Source of the DNA: Flavobacterium urumqiense
GTDB taxonomy: Bacteria > Bacteroidota > Bacteroidia > Flavobacteriales > Flavobacteriaceae
Direction: 5' to 3'
Assembly: GCF_900108015.1 (NCBI RefSeq)
Contig: NZ_FNVP01000007.1
Location: 124,001 to 188,000, forward strand
DNA: 64,000 nt
Made by a program: the position numbers and the translations under genes
Notes under the pieces: model-generated
The model's database searches: none
Seen by the model: only the letters and a program-made list of their open reading frames with translations
Told to the model about the DNA's origin: nothing
Shown here: one piece after another, positions 8,837 to 16,600 of the stretch
Numbering within the stretch: the first letter of the stretch is position 1
How the letters are laid out: each line of letters starts with the position of its first letter

Positions 8837-9367
8837 TTATTCTTTTAATTTATATACTTGCGGTAAATTTCTTCCTAAACCATTGTAATCCAATCCATAG
8901 CCTACAATAAATTTATTTGGAATTCTTATCCCAACGTAATCTATTTTAATGTCTTTTGTGTAAGCTTCAGGTTTAAAAAAAAGTGTAGCTATTTTAAAAT
9001 GCTTTACATTTTGTTTTTTGAATAATGCTTTCAATTCTACAACAGTGTTTCCAGTATCTACGATATCTTCAATAACAATAACTGTACGTCCTGTTAAATC
9101 TTGATTCAACCCAATTAACTGTTTAACCTCTTCCGTTGAAGAAGTTCCTTCATAAGAAGCCATTTTTATAAAAGACACCTCGCATGGTTTTTTATAGATC
9201 TTCATAAAATCCGAAACGACCATGAAAGCACCATTCAAAACACCTACAAATATTGGTGTTTCATCCGCAAAATCATCTTCAATTTGCGCAACCATTTTTG
9301 CTATTGCAAACTCAATTTCTTTAGCGGAAATAAACGGAACAAATTGTTTATCGTGAAGTTGTATCAT
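8837..9367 (-). CDS. hpt: Hypoxanthine phosphoribosyltransferase
   Basis: A 176-residue type I phosphoribosyltransferase from the start MIQLHDKQFVPFIS. The PRPP-binding loop is VIVIEDIVDTGNTV. It salvages hypoxanthine and guanine to IMP and GMP. The frame stays open 22 codons further upstream, to 9433. I reject that start because a TATCTTTG promoter element at 9392-9399 lies inside the extension. The gene heads an hpt-adk unit and is divergent from purK, so purine salvage and synthesis genes share one control region. Confidence 0.94.
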   Translation of the reverse strand: MIQLHDKQFVPFISAKEIEFAIAKMVAQIEDDFADETPIFVGVLNGAFMVVSDFMKIYKKPCEVSFIKMASYEGTSSTEEVKQLIGLNQDLTGRTVIVIEDIVDTGNTVVELKALFKKQNVKHFKIATLFFKPEAYTKDIKIDYVGIRIPNKFIVGYGLDYNGLGRNLPQVYKLKE

Positions 9368-9391
9368 TATTCTCGTGTTTAAAATAATGTG

Positions 9392-9418
9392 CAAAGATAC
9401 AGAATTCGAATTTGACAA
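9392..9418 (-). promoter_or_regulatory. Bacteroidota-type promoter of hpt
   Basis: On the minus strand TATCTTTG occupies 9399 to 9392 and TTG lies 16 nt upstream, matching TTG-N-TAnnTTTG with slightly short spacing. The -7 element is 25 nt upstream of the chosen hpt ATG. Confidence 0.65.
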
Positions 9419-9555
9419 TAGATAAATGGTCATTATTTTGTACTTTTAAGTAAATATCACAAGAAAAGGGCTCAAAATATATTGAAAGTTCTAATTGATG
9501 TCCTAAAAATACTGAAGAAAACAAAATAGCATTTTCGGATTTAATGATTATAAAG

Positions 9556-9563
9556 TATCTTTG
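9556..9563 (+). promoter_or_regulatory. -7 promoter element of purK
   Basis: TATCTTTG lies 20 nt upstream of the chosen purK ATG, implying a short leader. No clear TTG at the expected distance was seen. The element lies downstream of the alternative ATG at 9544, which argues against that start. Confidence 0.6.
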
Positions 9564-9582
9564 CCCAAACATACAACTCACC

Positions 9583-10749
9583 ATGAATTATTTTTCTTCC
9601 GATTTTAAACTGGGAATTCTCGGTGGCGGACAATTAGGCAAAATGCTGTTATTTGATACTCGAAAATTTGACATACAGACTTATGTACTTGATCCAAGTG
9701 ATGAAGCACCATGCAAAATAGCTTGTGATCAATTTTTCAAAGGCGACTTAATGGATTTCGAGACGGTTTACAATTTTGGGAAACTAGTTGATGTTTTGAC
9801 TTTTGAAATCGAATTGGTTAATCTTGAAGCTTTAGTAAAACTAGAAGACGAGGGATTAAAAGTATATCCTTCTCCAAAAACACTAAAACTAATCCAAAAT
9901 AAAGGAATTCAGAAAGATTTTTATAGACAACACAATATTCCAACTGCAAATTACAAACGATTCCCAGATTTAAAAAGTGTAGTTGTTGACATTCTTGATT
10001 CCAAACTAAAATTACCTTTCGTATGGAAATGTACGGAATTTGGTTATGATGGAAATGGCGTTAAGGTAATTAGACAAATATCGGATTTAGACAATTTAGC
10101 CAATGTAGAATGCATTGCTGAAGAAATGGTTCCGTTCAAAAATGAATTAGCAGTTATTGTTTGCCGCAATCCATCCGGCGACATAAAAACGTATCCTGTC
10201 GTGGAAATGGAATTTCATCCGGAAGCAAACCAAGTAGAATATGTGATTTGTCCTGCTAGAATTGATGACAAAGTTGCCGAAAAAGCAAGAGCAATTGCCC
10301 TAAATGTTTCCGAGAAATTCAATCACGTAGGTTTATTGGCCGTTGAAATGTTTCAAACGGAGGATAATGAAATCTTAATCAATGAAGTCGCTCCTCGTCC
10401 ACACAATTCAGGACATTACTCTATTGAAGCCAGTTATACCTCCCAATTTGAAAACCATCTGCGTGCTATTCTTGATTTGCCTTTGGGAAATACGGATAGT
10501 AAAGTAGCTGGGATTATGGTAAATTTGGTTGGTGAAAAAGGATTTTCTGGAGATGTGATTTATGAAAATATAGAAAAAATATTAGGATGGGACGGTGTTA
10601 CACCACACATTTACGGAAAGAAACAAACGCGTCCCTTCAGAAAAATGGGACATGTTACTATAATAAATGAAAACATTAGCGAAGCCCGCAGAATTGCTGA
10701 AGATGTGAAGAATACGATAAGAGTGATCAGCGATAAATTGAATAATTAA
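9583..10749 (+). CDS. purK: 5-(carboxyamino)imidazole ribonucleotide synthase
   Basis: A 388-residue ATP-grasp enzyme. The N-terminal KLGILGGGQLGKMLLFD is the PurK signature. The ATP-grasp core includes FVWKCTEFGYDGNGVKV and the metal-binding segment ILINEVAPRPHNSGHYSIEA. It carboxylates AIR to N5-CAIR using ATP and bicarbonate in de novo purine synthesis. The start MNYFSSDFKLGIL is chosen over 9544, which would add 13 residues and overlap the promoter. PurE, the next enzyme in the pathway, is encoded 120 nt downstream. Confidence 0.96.
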   Translation: MNYFSSDFKLGILGGGQLGKMLLFDTRKFDIQTYVLDPSDEAPCKIACDQFFKGDLMDFETVYNFGKLVDVLTFEIELVNLEALVKLEDEGLKVYPSPKTLKLIQNKGIQKDFYRQHNIPTANYKRFPDLKSVVVDILDSKLKLPFVWKCTEFGYDGNGVKVIRQISDLDNLANVECIAEEMVPFKNELAVIVCRNPSGDIKTYPVVEMEFHPEANQVEYVICPARIDDKVAEKARAIALNVSEKFNHVGLLAVEMFQTEDNEILINEVAPRPHNSGHYSIEASYTSQFENHLRAILDLPLGNTDSKVAGIMVNLVGEKGFSGDVIYENIEKILGWDGVTPHIYGKKQTRPFRKMGHVTIINENISEARRIAEDVKNTIRVISDKLNN

Positions 10750-10805
10750 AAGATTTAATGATTTAAAAATTATACTAAGCTAAATAGAGTTTTAAATACT
10801 TTTTC

Positions 10806-10861
10806 AATCTTTAAATTTTTCACCCGAGCCGTAAGGCGAACGGACGAAGTAATCTTTAAAT
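10806..10861. repeat. GC-rich insert flanked by an 11 bp direct repeat
   Basis: AATCTTTAAAT occurs exactly at 10806-10816 and 10851-10861. The 34 nt between them hold a GC-rich core (CCCGAGCCGTAAGGCGAACGG) in an AT-rich intergenic gap. The core contains a small hairpin, GCC-GTAA-GGC. It separates purK from purE. The layout resembles a short insertion with a target duplication; slippage is the alternative. Confidence 0.6.
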
Positions 10862-10869
10862 AAAAAATA

Positions 10870-11352
10870 ATGAAAGTAGCCGTAATAATGGGAAGCATAT
10901 CAGATATGCCCATAATGCAAGAAGCGATAGACATCTTAAAAGCATTTGATATAGAAACAGAAGTTGACATTGTTTCGGCGCACAGAACTCCCGAAAAACT
11001 ATTTGATTTCAGTAAAAATGCACATCTTCGTGGGATATCAGTTATAATTGCAGGTGCTGGCGGTGCTGCACATTTACCTGGAATGGTAGCTTCTATGTCA
11101 CCTCTTCCGGTAATTGGTGTTCCGGTAAAATCAAGTAATTCCATTGATGGTTGGGATAGTATTTTATCAATTCTTCAAATGCCAAGCGGCGTTCCTGTTG
11201 CAACAGTTGCATTAAATGGAGCAAAAAATGCAGGAATCCTTGCCGCTCAAATCATAGGAAGTCATAACAAAAATATCCTTGACCGTGTAGTATTGTACAA
11301 AACAGGACTGAAAGAAGCGGTAATCATCGCTTCGGCAAGCATCCAAAAATAA
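10870..11352 (+). CDS. purE: 5-(carboxyamino)imidazole ribonucleotide mutase
   Basis: A 160-residue class I PurE. Visible motifs are VIMGSISDMPIMQEA at the N-terminus, SAHRTPEKL, and IIAGAGGAAHLPGM, which build the active site of the octamer. It moves the carboxyl group of N5-CAIR to give CAIR, directly after PurK. The gene order purK-purE on one strand suggests co-transcription, although the 120 nt gap carries a direct-repeat insert. Confidence 0.97.
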   Translation: MKVAVIMGSISDMPIMQEAIDILKAFDIETEVDIVSAHRTPEKLFDFSKNAHLRGISVIIAGAGGAAHLPGMVASMSPLPVIGVPVKSSNSIDGWDSILSILQMPSGVPVATVALNGAKNAGILAAQIIGSHNKNILDRVVLYKTGLKEAVIIASASIQK

Positions 11353-11359
11353 AAAAGAA

Positions 11360-11417
11360 AAACACAAATTTCACTAAATTACATATTCGCCCATGTAAAT
11401 TGGTGAAATTCATGTTT
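11360..11417. repeat. Imperfect long hairpin between convergent genes
   Basis: Two 25 nt arms are complementary except for about five positions, around an 8 nt loop. The 5' arm contains AAATTTCACTAAATTACAT and the 3' arm ATGTAAATTGGTGAAATT. It lies between purE and the convergent gene at 11479. It could work as a bidirectional terminator, but there is no strong T run directly after it. Confidence 0.55.
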
Positions 11418-11478
11418 AAAACTTTTTTTAACCTTCTCACAACTTAAGTTATACAAACTTTTTCAATACGTGAATATT

Positions 11479-12150
11479 TTACTCTGCTTCCGCTACGACT
11501 TCTAAGACACCCTCAAACTCCGAAGCGATAAGATCTTCTCTGTTTAACCAATATTCAGATGTGATAATAGTATAATTGATATTGTCCGTTGTGGATAAAT
11601 CCCAAAGTATATCATTTGCTTCTGGAAATGGAGCATTTTGACTCATTGCCTGATCGAACAATCTTTTAATAAGAGTACTTTCAGACAGTCCGTTGCTTAA
11701 AAGCTTTAATACGTCTTCCTTTGTTAATTCCTTTACATTTTCTTCTTCTAAGGGAGCAAAACTACACTTCACGATTGTAGCTTTTGCGTTAGGAAAAGTA
11801 CCATTATATGCCTTAAAAAGCAATTGATTGACATGAAACAATTTTGAATGCAAGCCTATTTCCGGATATTCTTCGCAAACTTTATCTAAAAACATGTCGT
11901 TTGAAATCTGTTGAATTTGACCTTCATTCAATTGTTCTGATAATTTGTAAGTCAATACGATTACAGCCGCTTCTTTAGGTTCAAAATCAGAGATTGCCAT
12001 AAACAACAATTCTTTTAAACTAGCTGTATCCGCATCTGACGCATCTGGATAATCGAATTTCTCCAGTAATTGCACATAATCTTCATTGGTCCAATAGTCT
12101 TCAATTTCATCTACACTATAGGCACTTTTTATTGTAACTTGATATTTCAT
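11479..12150 (-). CDS. Hypothetical protein
   Basis: A 223-residue acidic protein with no signal peptide or transmembrane segment, so probably cytoplasmic. I recognise no family. The middle is rich in Leu, Glu and Lys and looks alpha-helical (LTKEDVLKLLSNGLSESTLI). The C-terminal part has aromatic residues (TIITSEYWLNREDLIASEF) and ends in Glu/Ala-rich sequence. The coding frame is clean and composition matches its neighbours. It is a single gene between convergent purE and the divergent M3 peptidase. Confidence 0.75.
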   Translation of the reverse strand: MKYQVTIKSAYSVDEIEDYWTNEDYVQLLEKFDYPDASDADTASLKELLFMAISDFEPKEAAVIVLTYKLSEQLNEGQIQQISNDMFLDKVCEEYPEIGLHSKLFHVNQLLFKAYNGTFPNAKATIVKCSFAPLEEENVKELTKEDVLKLLSNGLSESTLIKRLFDQAMSQNAPFPEANDILWDLSTTDNINYTIITSEYWLNREDLIASEFEGVLEVVAEAE

Positions 12151-12307
12151 ATCGTACTTAATTTATTAACTTTATTATAATTAACGGGTTTAATAACCAA
12201 TCATTTTTTACAATGTAGGTCTTTTTAACCACAAGACACCTTGGCGTTTTATAAAGTTTAACAGTTAATCAATCCGTTTAGAAACTCCATTTTTTTTAAT
12301 AAATACC

Positions 12308-12315
12308 TACATTTG
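12308..12315 (+). promoter_or_regulatory. -7 promoter element of the M3 peptidase gene
   Basis: TACATTTG lies 48 nt upstream of the ATG at 12364. It overlaps the alternative ATG-type start at 12313, which is therefore unlikely. No clear TTG was found upstream. Confidence 0.5.
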
Positions 12316-12363
12316 TATATTGAAATTATTATATTTCAACTAATGATAATTAACAACTCTACA

Positions 12364-14391
12364 ATGAAAATTCTTACTCAACTTTTCAATACTAAATACG
12401 ATACTGCACCATTTTCACAAATAAAACTTGACGATTACAAGCCCTCTTTTATCGAAAATATTGCAGCAGCAAAGGCAGAAATTGATGCAATTATAAATAA
12501 TTTAGAACCACCAACATTCTTAAACACCATTGAAGCATTAGATTTTACTGGAAAAGCATTAGACCGATTATCTAGTATATTCTTCAATTTGAACTCGGCA
12601 GAAACCTCAGACGAAATGCAGAAAATCGCTCAGGAAGTTACGCCATTGTTAACCGAGTTTAGCAACGACATCACTCTAAATGCCGATTTATTCAAAAGAG
12701 TAAAATCAGTTTTCGAGCAAAAAGAGAGTTTAACTTTAACGCCTGAACAAGCTACATTACTAGATAAAAAATTCAAAAATTTCTCGAGAAACGGAGCGTT
12801 ACTTTCTGACGATAAAAAAATACGCTTGCGCGAAATTGATACTGAATTAGCTAAACTGAAACTGACTTACGGTGAAAACGTTCTTGCCGAAACCAATAAT
12901 TACGAATTAATTATTACCGATGTAGCAGATTTAAAGGGATTACCTGAAGGAACTATTGAAGCCGCTAAATCATTGGCTCAATCTAAGAATATAGAAGGTT
13001 GGATTTTTACATTGGATTTTCCAAGTTACATTCCTTTTGTAACTTATGCTGAAAATAGAGAACTGCGAAAAGAAATTGCCATCGCTGCCGGAAAAAAGGC
13101 CTTCAAAAACAATGAATACGACAATCAGGAAAACGTATTGAAAATTGCCAAATTGCGTCATGAAAGAGCTAATTTACTGGGCTATGAAACCCATTCTCAT
13201 TTTGTTTTGGAAGAGAGAATGGCGCAAAATCCAGAAAAAGTAAAATTGTTTTTGGATGATTTATTAGTTAAAGCAAAACCTGCAGCTGAAAGAGAATTTG
13301 CTGAACTTACCGCTTTCGCAAAAGAACTTGACGATATTGACCATTTAGAAAAATGGGATGGTGCTTATTATTCAGAAAAATTGAAACAAAAATTATTCAA
13401 TTTAGACGATGAAAAACTAAAGCCCTATTTTCAATTAGAAAAAGTTTTAAAAGGAGCATTTACGGTTGCTCAGAAATTATACGGCATAACGTTTACTGAA
13501 ATTTTCGACATCGATAAATACCATGATGAAGTTACCACTTACGAAGTAAAAGATGAAAACAGCGAATTAGTCGCCATTTTCTATGCTGATTTTTTTCCAA
13601 GAAAAGGCAAACGTAATGGTGCTTGGATGACCTCTTTTAAATCACAATATATTAAAGATGGTATAAACGAACGACCTCATATTTCTAACGTTTGCAATTT
13701 TACCAAACCAACAGAAACCAAACCCTCTTTATTGACATTTAATGAAGTAACGACTTTGTTTCATGAATTTGGCCACGGTTTACACGGCATGCTAGCCAAT
13801 ACAACGTATCCTAGTTTATCAGGGACTTCGGTTTATTGGGATTTTGTGGAATTGCCAAGCCAGATAATGGAAAACTGGTGTTATGAACCCGAAGCCTTAG
13901 CCTTATTTGCGAATCATTATCAAACAGGAGAAATTATTCCGCAGGAATTTGTGGAGAAAATCAAAGAAAGCGCTAGTTTTCAGGAAGGAATGGCAACTTT
14001 GCGTCAAATCAGTTTTGGATTATTGGATATGGCATTTCACAGTAACAATCCAAACGAAATTACTGATGTCAAAGCTTTTGAAAAAGCAGTCTTCGAACAC
14101 ACTACTTTATACCCTGATGTAGCCGAGAATTGCATGAGTGTTTCTTTTTCACATATTTTTCAAGGCGGATATTCATCCGGATATTACAGTTACAAATGGG
14201 CGGAAGTTCTTGATGCAGATGCTTTTGCATATTTTCAGGAAAAAGGAATTTTCGATAAAGAAGTGGCAACAAAATTTAAGGAGAATGTGCTTTCAAAAGG
14301 CGGAACAGAACAACCTATGATTTTATACAAACGCTTTAGAGGACAAGAGCCTTCGCCAGAAGCTCTACTAAAAAGAGCCGGATTACTTTAA
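12364..14391 (+). CDS. M3-family metallopeptidase (Dcp/oligopeptidase type)
   Basis: A 675-residue zinc peptidase. The zinc motif HEFGH is at residues 467-471, in LFHEFGHGLHGML. The distal glutamate region and the C-terminal signature SHIFQGGYSSGYYSYKWAEVLDAD (shown here as parts SHIFQGGYSSGYYS and KWAEVLDAD) are typical of the M3A group. It has no signal peptide and is probably cytoplasmic, cutting short peptides or dipeptides. Oligopeptidase A and peptidyl-dipeptidase Dcp cannot be told apart here. The start MKILTQLFNTKYDTAPF is preferred to 12313, which lies in the promoter element. Confidence 0.93.
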   Translation: MKILTQLFNTKYDTAPFSQIKLDDYKPSFIENIAAAKAEIDAIINNLEPPTFLNTIEALDFTGKALDRLSSIFFNLNSAETSDEMQKIAQEVTPLLTEFSNDITLNADLFKRVKSVFEQKESLTLTPEQATLLDKKFKNFSRNGALLSDDKKIRLREIDTELAKLKLTYGENVLAETNNYELIITDVADLKGLPEGTIEAAKSLAQSKNIEGWIFTLDFPSYIPFVTYAENRELRKEIAIAAGKKAFKNNEYDNQENVLKIAKLRHERANLLGYETHSHFVLEERMAQNPEKVKLFLDDLLVKAKPAAEREFAELTAFAKELDDIDHLEKWDGAYYSEKLKQKLFNLDDEKLKPYFQLEKVLKGAFTVAQKLYGITFTEIFDIDKYHDEVTTYEVKDENSELVAIFYADFFPRKGKRNGAWMTSFKSQYIKDGINERPHISNVCNFTKPTETKPSLLTFNEVTTLFHEFGHGLHGMLANTTYPSLSGTSVYWDFVELPSQIMENWCYEPEALALFANHYQTGEIIPQEFVEKIKESASFQEGMATLRQISFGLLDMAFHSNNPNEITDVKAFEKAVFEHTTLYPDVAENCMSVSFSHIFQGGYSSGYYSYKWAEVLDADAFAYFQEKGIFDKEVATKFKENVLSKGGTEQPMILYKRFRGQEPSPEALLKRAGLL

Positions 14392-14405
14392 ACAACAACC
14401 ATTTT

Positions 14406-14440
14406 GAACCCGAATTTTAAATACTTCGGGTTCTATTTTT
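14406..14440 (+). terminator. Rho-independent terminator after the M3 peptidase
   Basis: Stem arms GAACCCGAA and TTCGGGTTC are perfectly complementary around a 10 nt loop and are followed by a T-rich stretch. Confidence 0.85.
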
Positions 14441-14461
14441 ACTATTTAATTCAATCAAGTT

Positions 14462-15169
14462 ATGAGTTTCTTAAAAGCCGAGTGGAATAATCTAGCAATG
14501 ATCAACTATGAAGTTAACCCTCAAATATTAGAAAAGTTCGTTCCAAAAGGAACGGAAATAGATTTCTTCAATGGCAAGTGTTATGTTAGTTTTATAGGTT
14601 TCTTATTTGAAAATGTTCGAGTTTTAGGGATGAAAATTCCTTTTCATTCTGATTTTGAAGAAGTAAATCTTCGGTTTTATGTTAGACGCTTTGAGAATGG
14701 AGTTTGGAAAAGAGGCGCGGTTTTTATCAGTGAAATTGTTCCTAAACATGCCATCTCATTTGTTGCGAATACTTTCTACAATGAGCATTACCAAACGCTA
14801 CCAATGAAACACAATCTGAAAGCTAATGAAAACTCCCGAGAATTTACATACCAATGGAAAGTAAATAATTATTGGAACACCATTCATGTAGAAACCAATA
14901 AAAATCCCATTGCTATTGAGGTAGACTCTGAAGCAGAATTTATAACCGAGCATTACTTTGGTTATACCAAAATCAACGAAAATGAAACTTTTGAATACCA
15001 AGTTACCCATCCTAGATGGCAGCAACTTGAAGTAATCAACAATAAATCTGAAATCGATTTTGAGACTGTCTACGGACCAGAATTTGCGTTCATTAAAGAA
15101 TTAAAACCAACATCAGTCTTTCTTGCTATTGGCTCGAAAATCACAATTGAAGACAAAAGAAAAATCTAA
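14462..15169 (+). CDS. DUF2071 (YqjF-like) family protein
   Basis: A 235-residue soluble protein. The pattern W-N-L-A-x-INYEV near the N-terminus and FNGKCYVSFIGFLFENVRV followed by FEEVNLRFYVR is that of DUF2071 proteins. Members have an acetoacetate decarboxylase-like beta fold, but no enzymatic activity is established. The next gene, an SRPBCC protein, starts 5 nt downstream, so the two are very likely co-transcribed. The terminator before it makes it the first gene of the unit. Confidence 0.85.
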   Translation: MSFLKAEWNNLAMINYEVNPQILEKFVPKGTEIDFFNGKCYVSFIGFLFENVRVLGMKIPFHSDFEEVNLRFYVRRFENGVWKRGAVFISEIVPKHAISFVANTFYNEHYQTLPMKHNLKANENSREFTYQWKVNNYWNTIHVETNKNPIAIEVDSEAEFITEHYFGYTKINENETFEYQVTHPRWQQLEVINNKSEIDFETVYGPEFAFIKELKPTSVFLAIGSKITIEDKRKI

Positions 15170-15174
15170 TTTTA

Positions 15175-15627
15175 ATGACTGTAATAAAAATTATCACAAG
15201 AATAAACGCGCCACGTCAATGTGTTTTTGACTTATCACGAAATATTGATGTACACCAACAGCCTGCAAGTCCTACTCATGAAACGGCAATTGACGGAATA
15301 ACCTCCGGATTAATAAATTTTAATGAGACCGTAACTTGGCGAGGCAAACATTTTGGCGTTTATTTAAAGCATAAAAGCAGAATAACGGCAATGAATGTAT
15401 ATGACTATTTTGTTGATGAAATGGAGGAAGGTCATTTTAAATCTTTTCGACATGAACATTTTTTTACAGAAAAAAATGGTCTCACAATAATGAAAGATAA
15501 AATATATTACGAAGTACCTTATGGGGTGTTTGGAAAACTATTTGATTATTTATTTTTAAAAAACCATTTGCTTAATTTTCTTCTTCAGAGAAATAAAACA
15601 TTGAGAACTTTAGCAGAAAAGCAGTAA
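15175..15627 (+). CDS. SRPBCC-family protein
   Basis: A 150-residue protein with the helix-grip (START/SRPBCC) pattern: N-terminal beta strand TVIKIITRINAPRQCVFDLSRNIDVH, central VTWRGKHFGVYLKHKSRIT, and a C-terminal helix with FDYLFLKNHLLNFLLQRNKTL. The fold binds a hydrophobic ligand in a cavity; the ligand is unknown. It follows the DUF2071 gene by 5 nt and converges with a membrane protein gene 25 nt downstream. Confidence 0.85.
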   Translation: MTVIKIITRINAPRQCVFDLSRNIDVHQQPASPTHETAIDGITSGLINFNETVTWRGKHFGVYLKHKSRITAMNVYDYFVDEMEEGHFKSFRHEHFFTEKNGLTIMKDKIYYEVPYGVFGKLFDYLFLKNHLLNFLLQRNKTLRTLAEKQ

Positions 15628-15652
15628 TACCATTTTTTTTAAAATACCATTT

Positions 15653-16465
15653 TTAGAGACTGACAAGTAACAACCACCAAATAATAGGCACACTTTCTAC
15701 CCAAAAAGAAGTATAATATTTAGAACGTTTTTCATTGGCGAAAAGCAGAAATAAGGAAATTAAAGCAACTAAAATTAAATTGACAATTAATTGTTTCTCA
15801 TCAAAATTACTTTTTAAAAATTCCAGAAAATAGAACGGAATCAAAAGCAGTATTCCCAATATTTTAGTGCGCTTCACTCCTATTTGTTGTGGAACGGTTT
15901 TCAAATGGGGATCGTCATTTGCCAAATCAATTATTTCAAAAATAAGAACTAAGACAAAAATTAAGATGAATCGCTGGATGCATTTTAGATAAAAATCTGA
16001 AGTAATAGAAATAGCAGCATTTAAAACAGGTAATCCTAAAGTCACTCCAACCCAACACAAAGCCACTATATAAATTTTCACACCAGCCCAGTTTCTGGCA
16101 TTCCTCCTATTAGGAAAAAACGGCAGCGTATACAACAAAGTGATGCTCAAAAAAGCAACCGCAACAATTTGGGTGATCCTTTGCAGTTGAAAAAAATAGA
16201 AACCGACCAAAATAAGCGCAAAAAAACTGAATAAAGCTATTATTTTTAATTCCGTGCGCATCAGTAGTTTTTTGGCTCTGGCCAAAGCATCATATTTCAC
16301 AAAATTATATCCCACAATTGTTCCGAAAAAAACAAAATTAGCAATAGATTGATCTAAAGAAATGTTGAACATGTGTTGCGTCATCTTAACCAGGGAATAG
16401 CAAGATAAAGCAACGTGAATGCTGCTATTTATGTAAAAATTAAATATTTGCTTAAATATCTTCAT
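15653..16465 (-). CDS. UbiA-like integral membrane protein
   Basis: A 270-residue protein with about eight hydrophobic helices. A polar loop DLANDDPHLKTVPQQIGVKR resembles the second Asp-rich prenyl-diphosphate motif of UbiA prenyltransferases. The first motif is weak (NFVKYDALARA), so catalysis is uncertain. If active it would transfer a prenyl group at the inner membrane. It stands alone, converging with the SRPBCC gene and divergent from gcvP, so context gives no substrate. Confidence 0.65.
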   Translation of the reverse strand: MKIFKQIFNFYINSSIHVALSCYSLVKMTQHMFNISLDQSIANFVFFGTIVGYNFVKYDALARAKKLLMRTELKIIALFSFFALILVGFYFFQLQRITQIVAVAFLSITLLYTLPFFPNRRNARNWAGVKIYIVALCWVGVTLGLPVLNAAISITSDFYLKCIQRFILIFVLVLIFEIIDLANDDPHLKTVPQQIGVKRTKILGILLLIPFYFLEFLKSNFDEKQLIVNLILVALISLFLLFANEKRSKYYTSFWVESVPIIWWLLLVSL

Positions 16466-16561
16466 TAGACAAAATTAGTCAATTGTGAACAAATCCATCA
16501 TTTAGCTGAAAAATTGACAAAATAGGAACCACAAAATACCTTTTAAATTATTAATAATACT

Positions 16562-16569
16562 TATTTTTG
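16562..16569 (+). promoter_or_regulatory. Probable -7 element of gcvP
   Basis: TATTTTTG lies 31 nt upstream of the gcvP ATG, matching TAnnTTTG. No TTG at the standard spacing was seen, so this rests on the -7 element and position. Confidence 0.45.
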
Positions 16570-16600
16570 CACCACTAAAAAACAACACCTATATTTTTGT

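Noticed and set aside
12160..12300. Intergenic stretch with ACCACAAGACACC as a possible regulatory element
   Set aside because: A single copy with no symmetry or pairing. Nothing supports a function beyond the -7 element at 12308.
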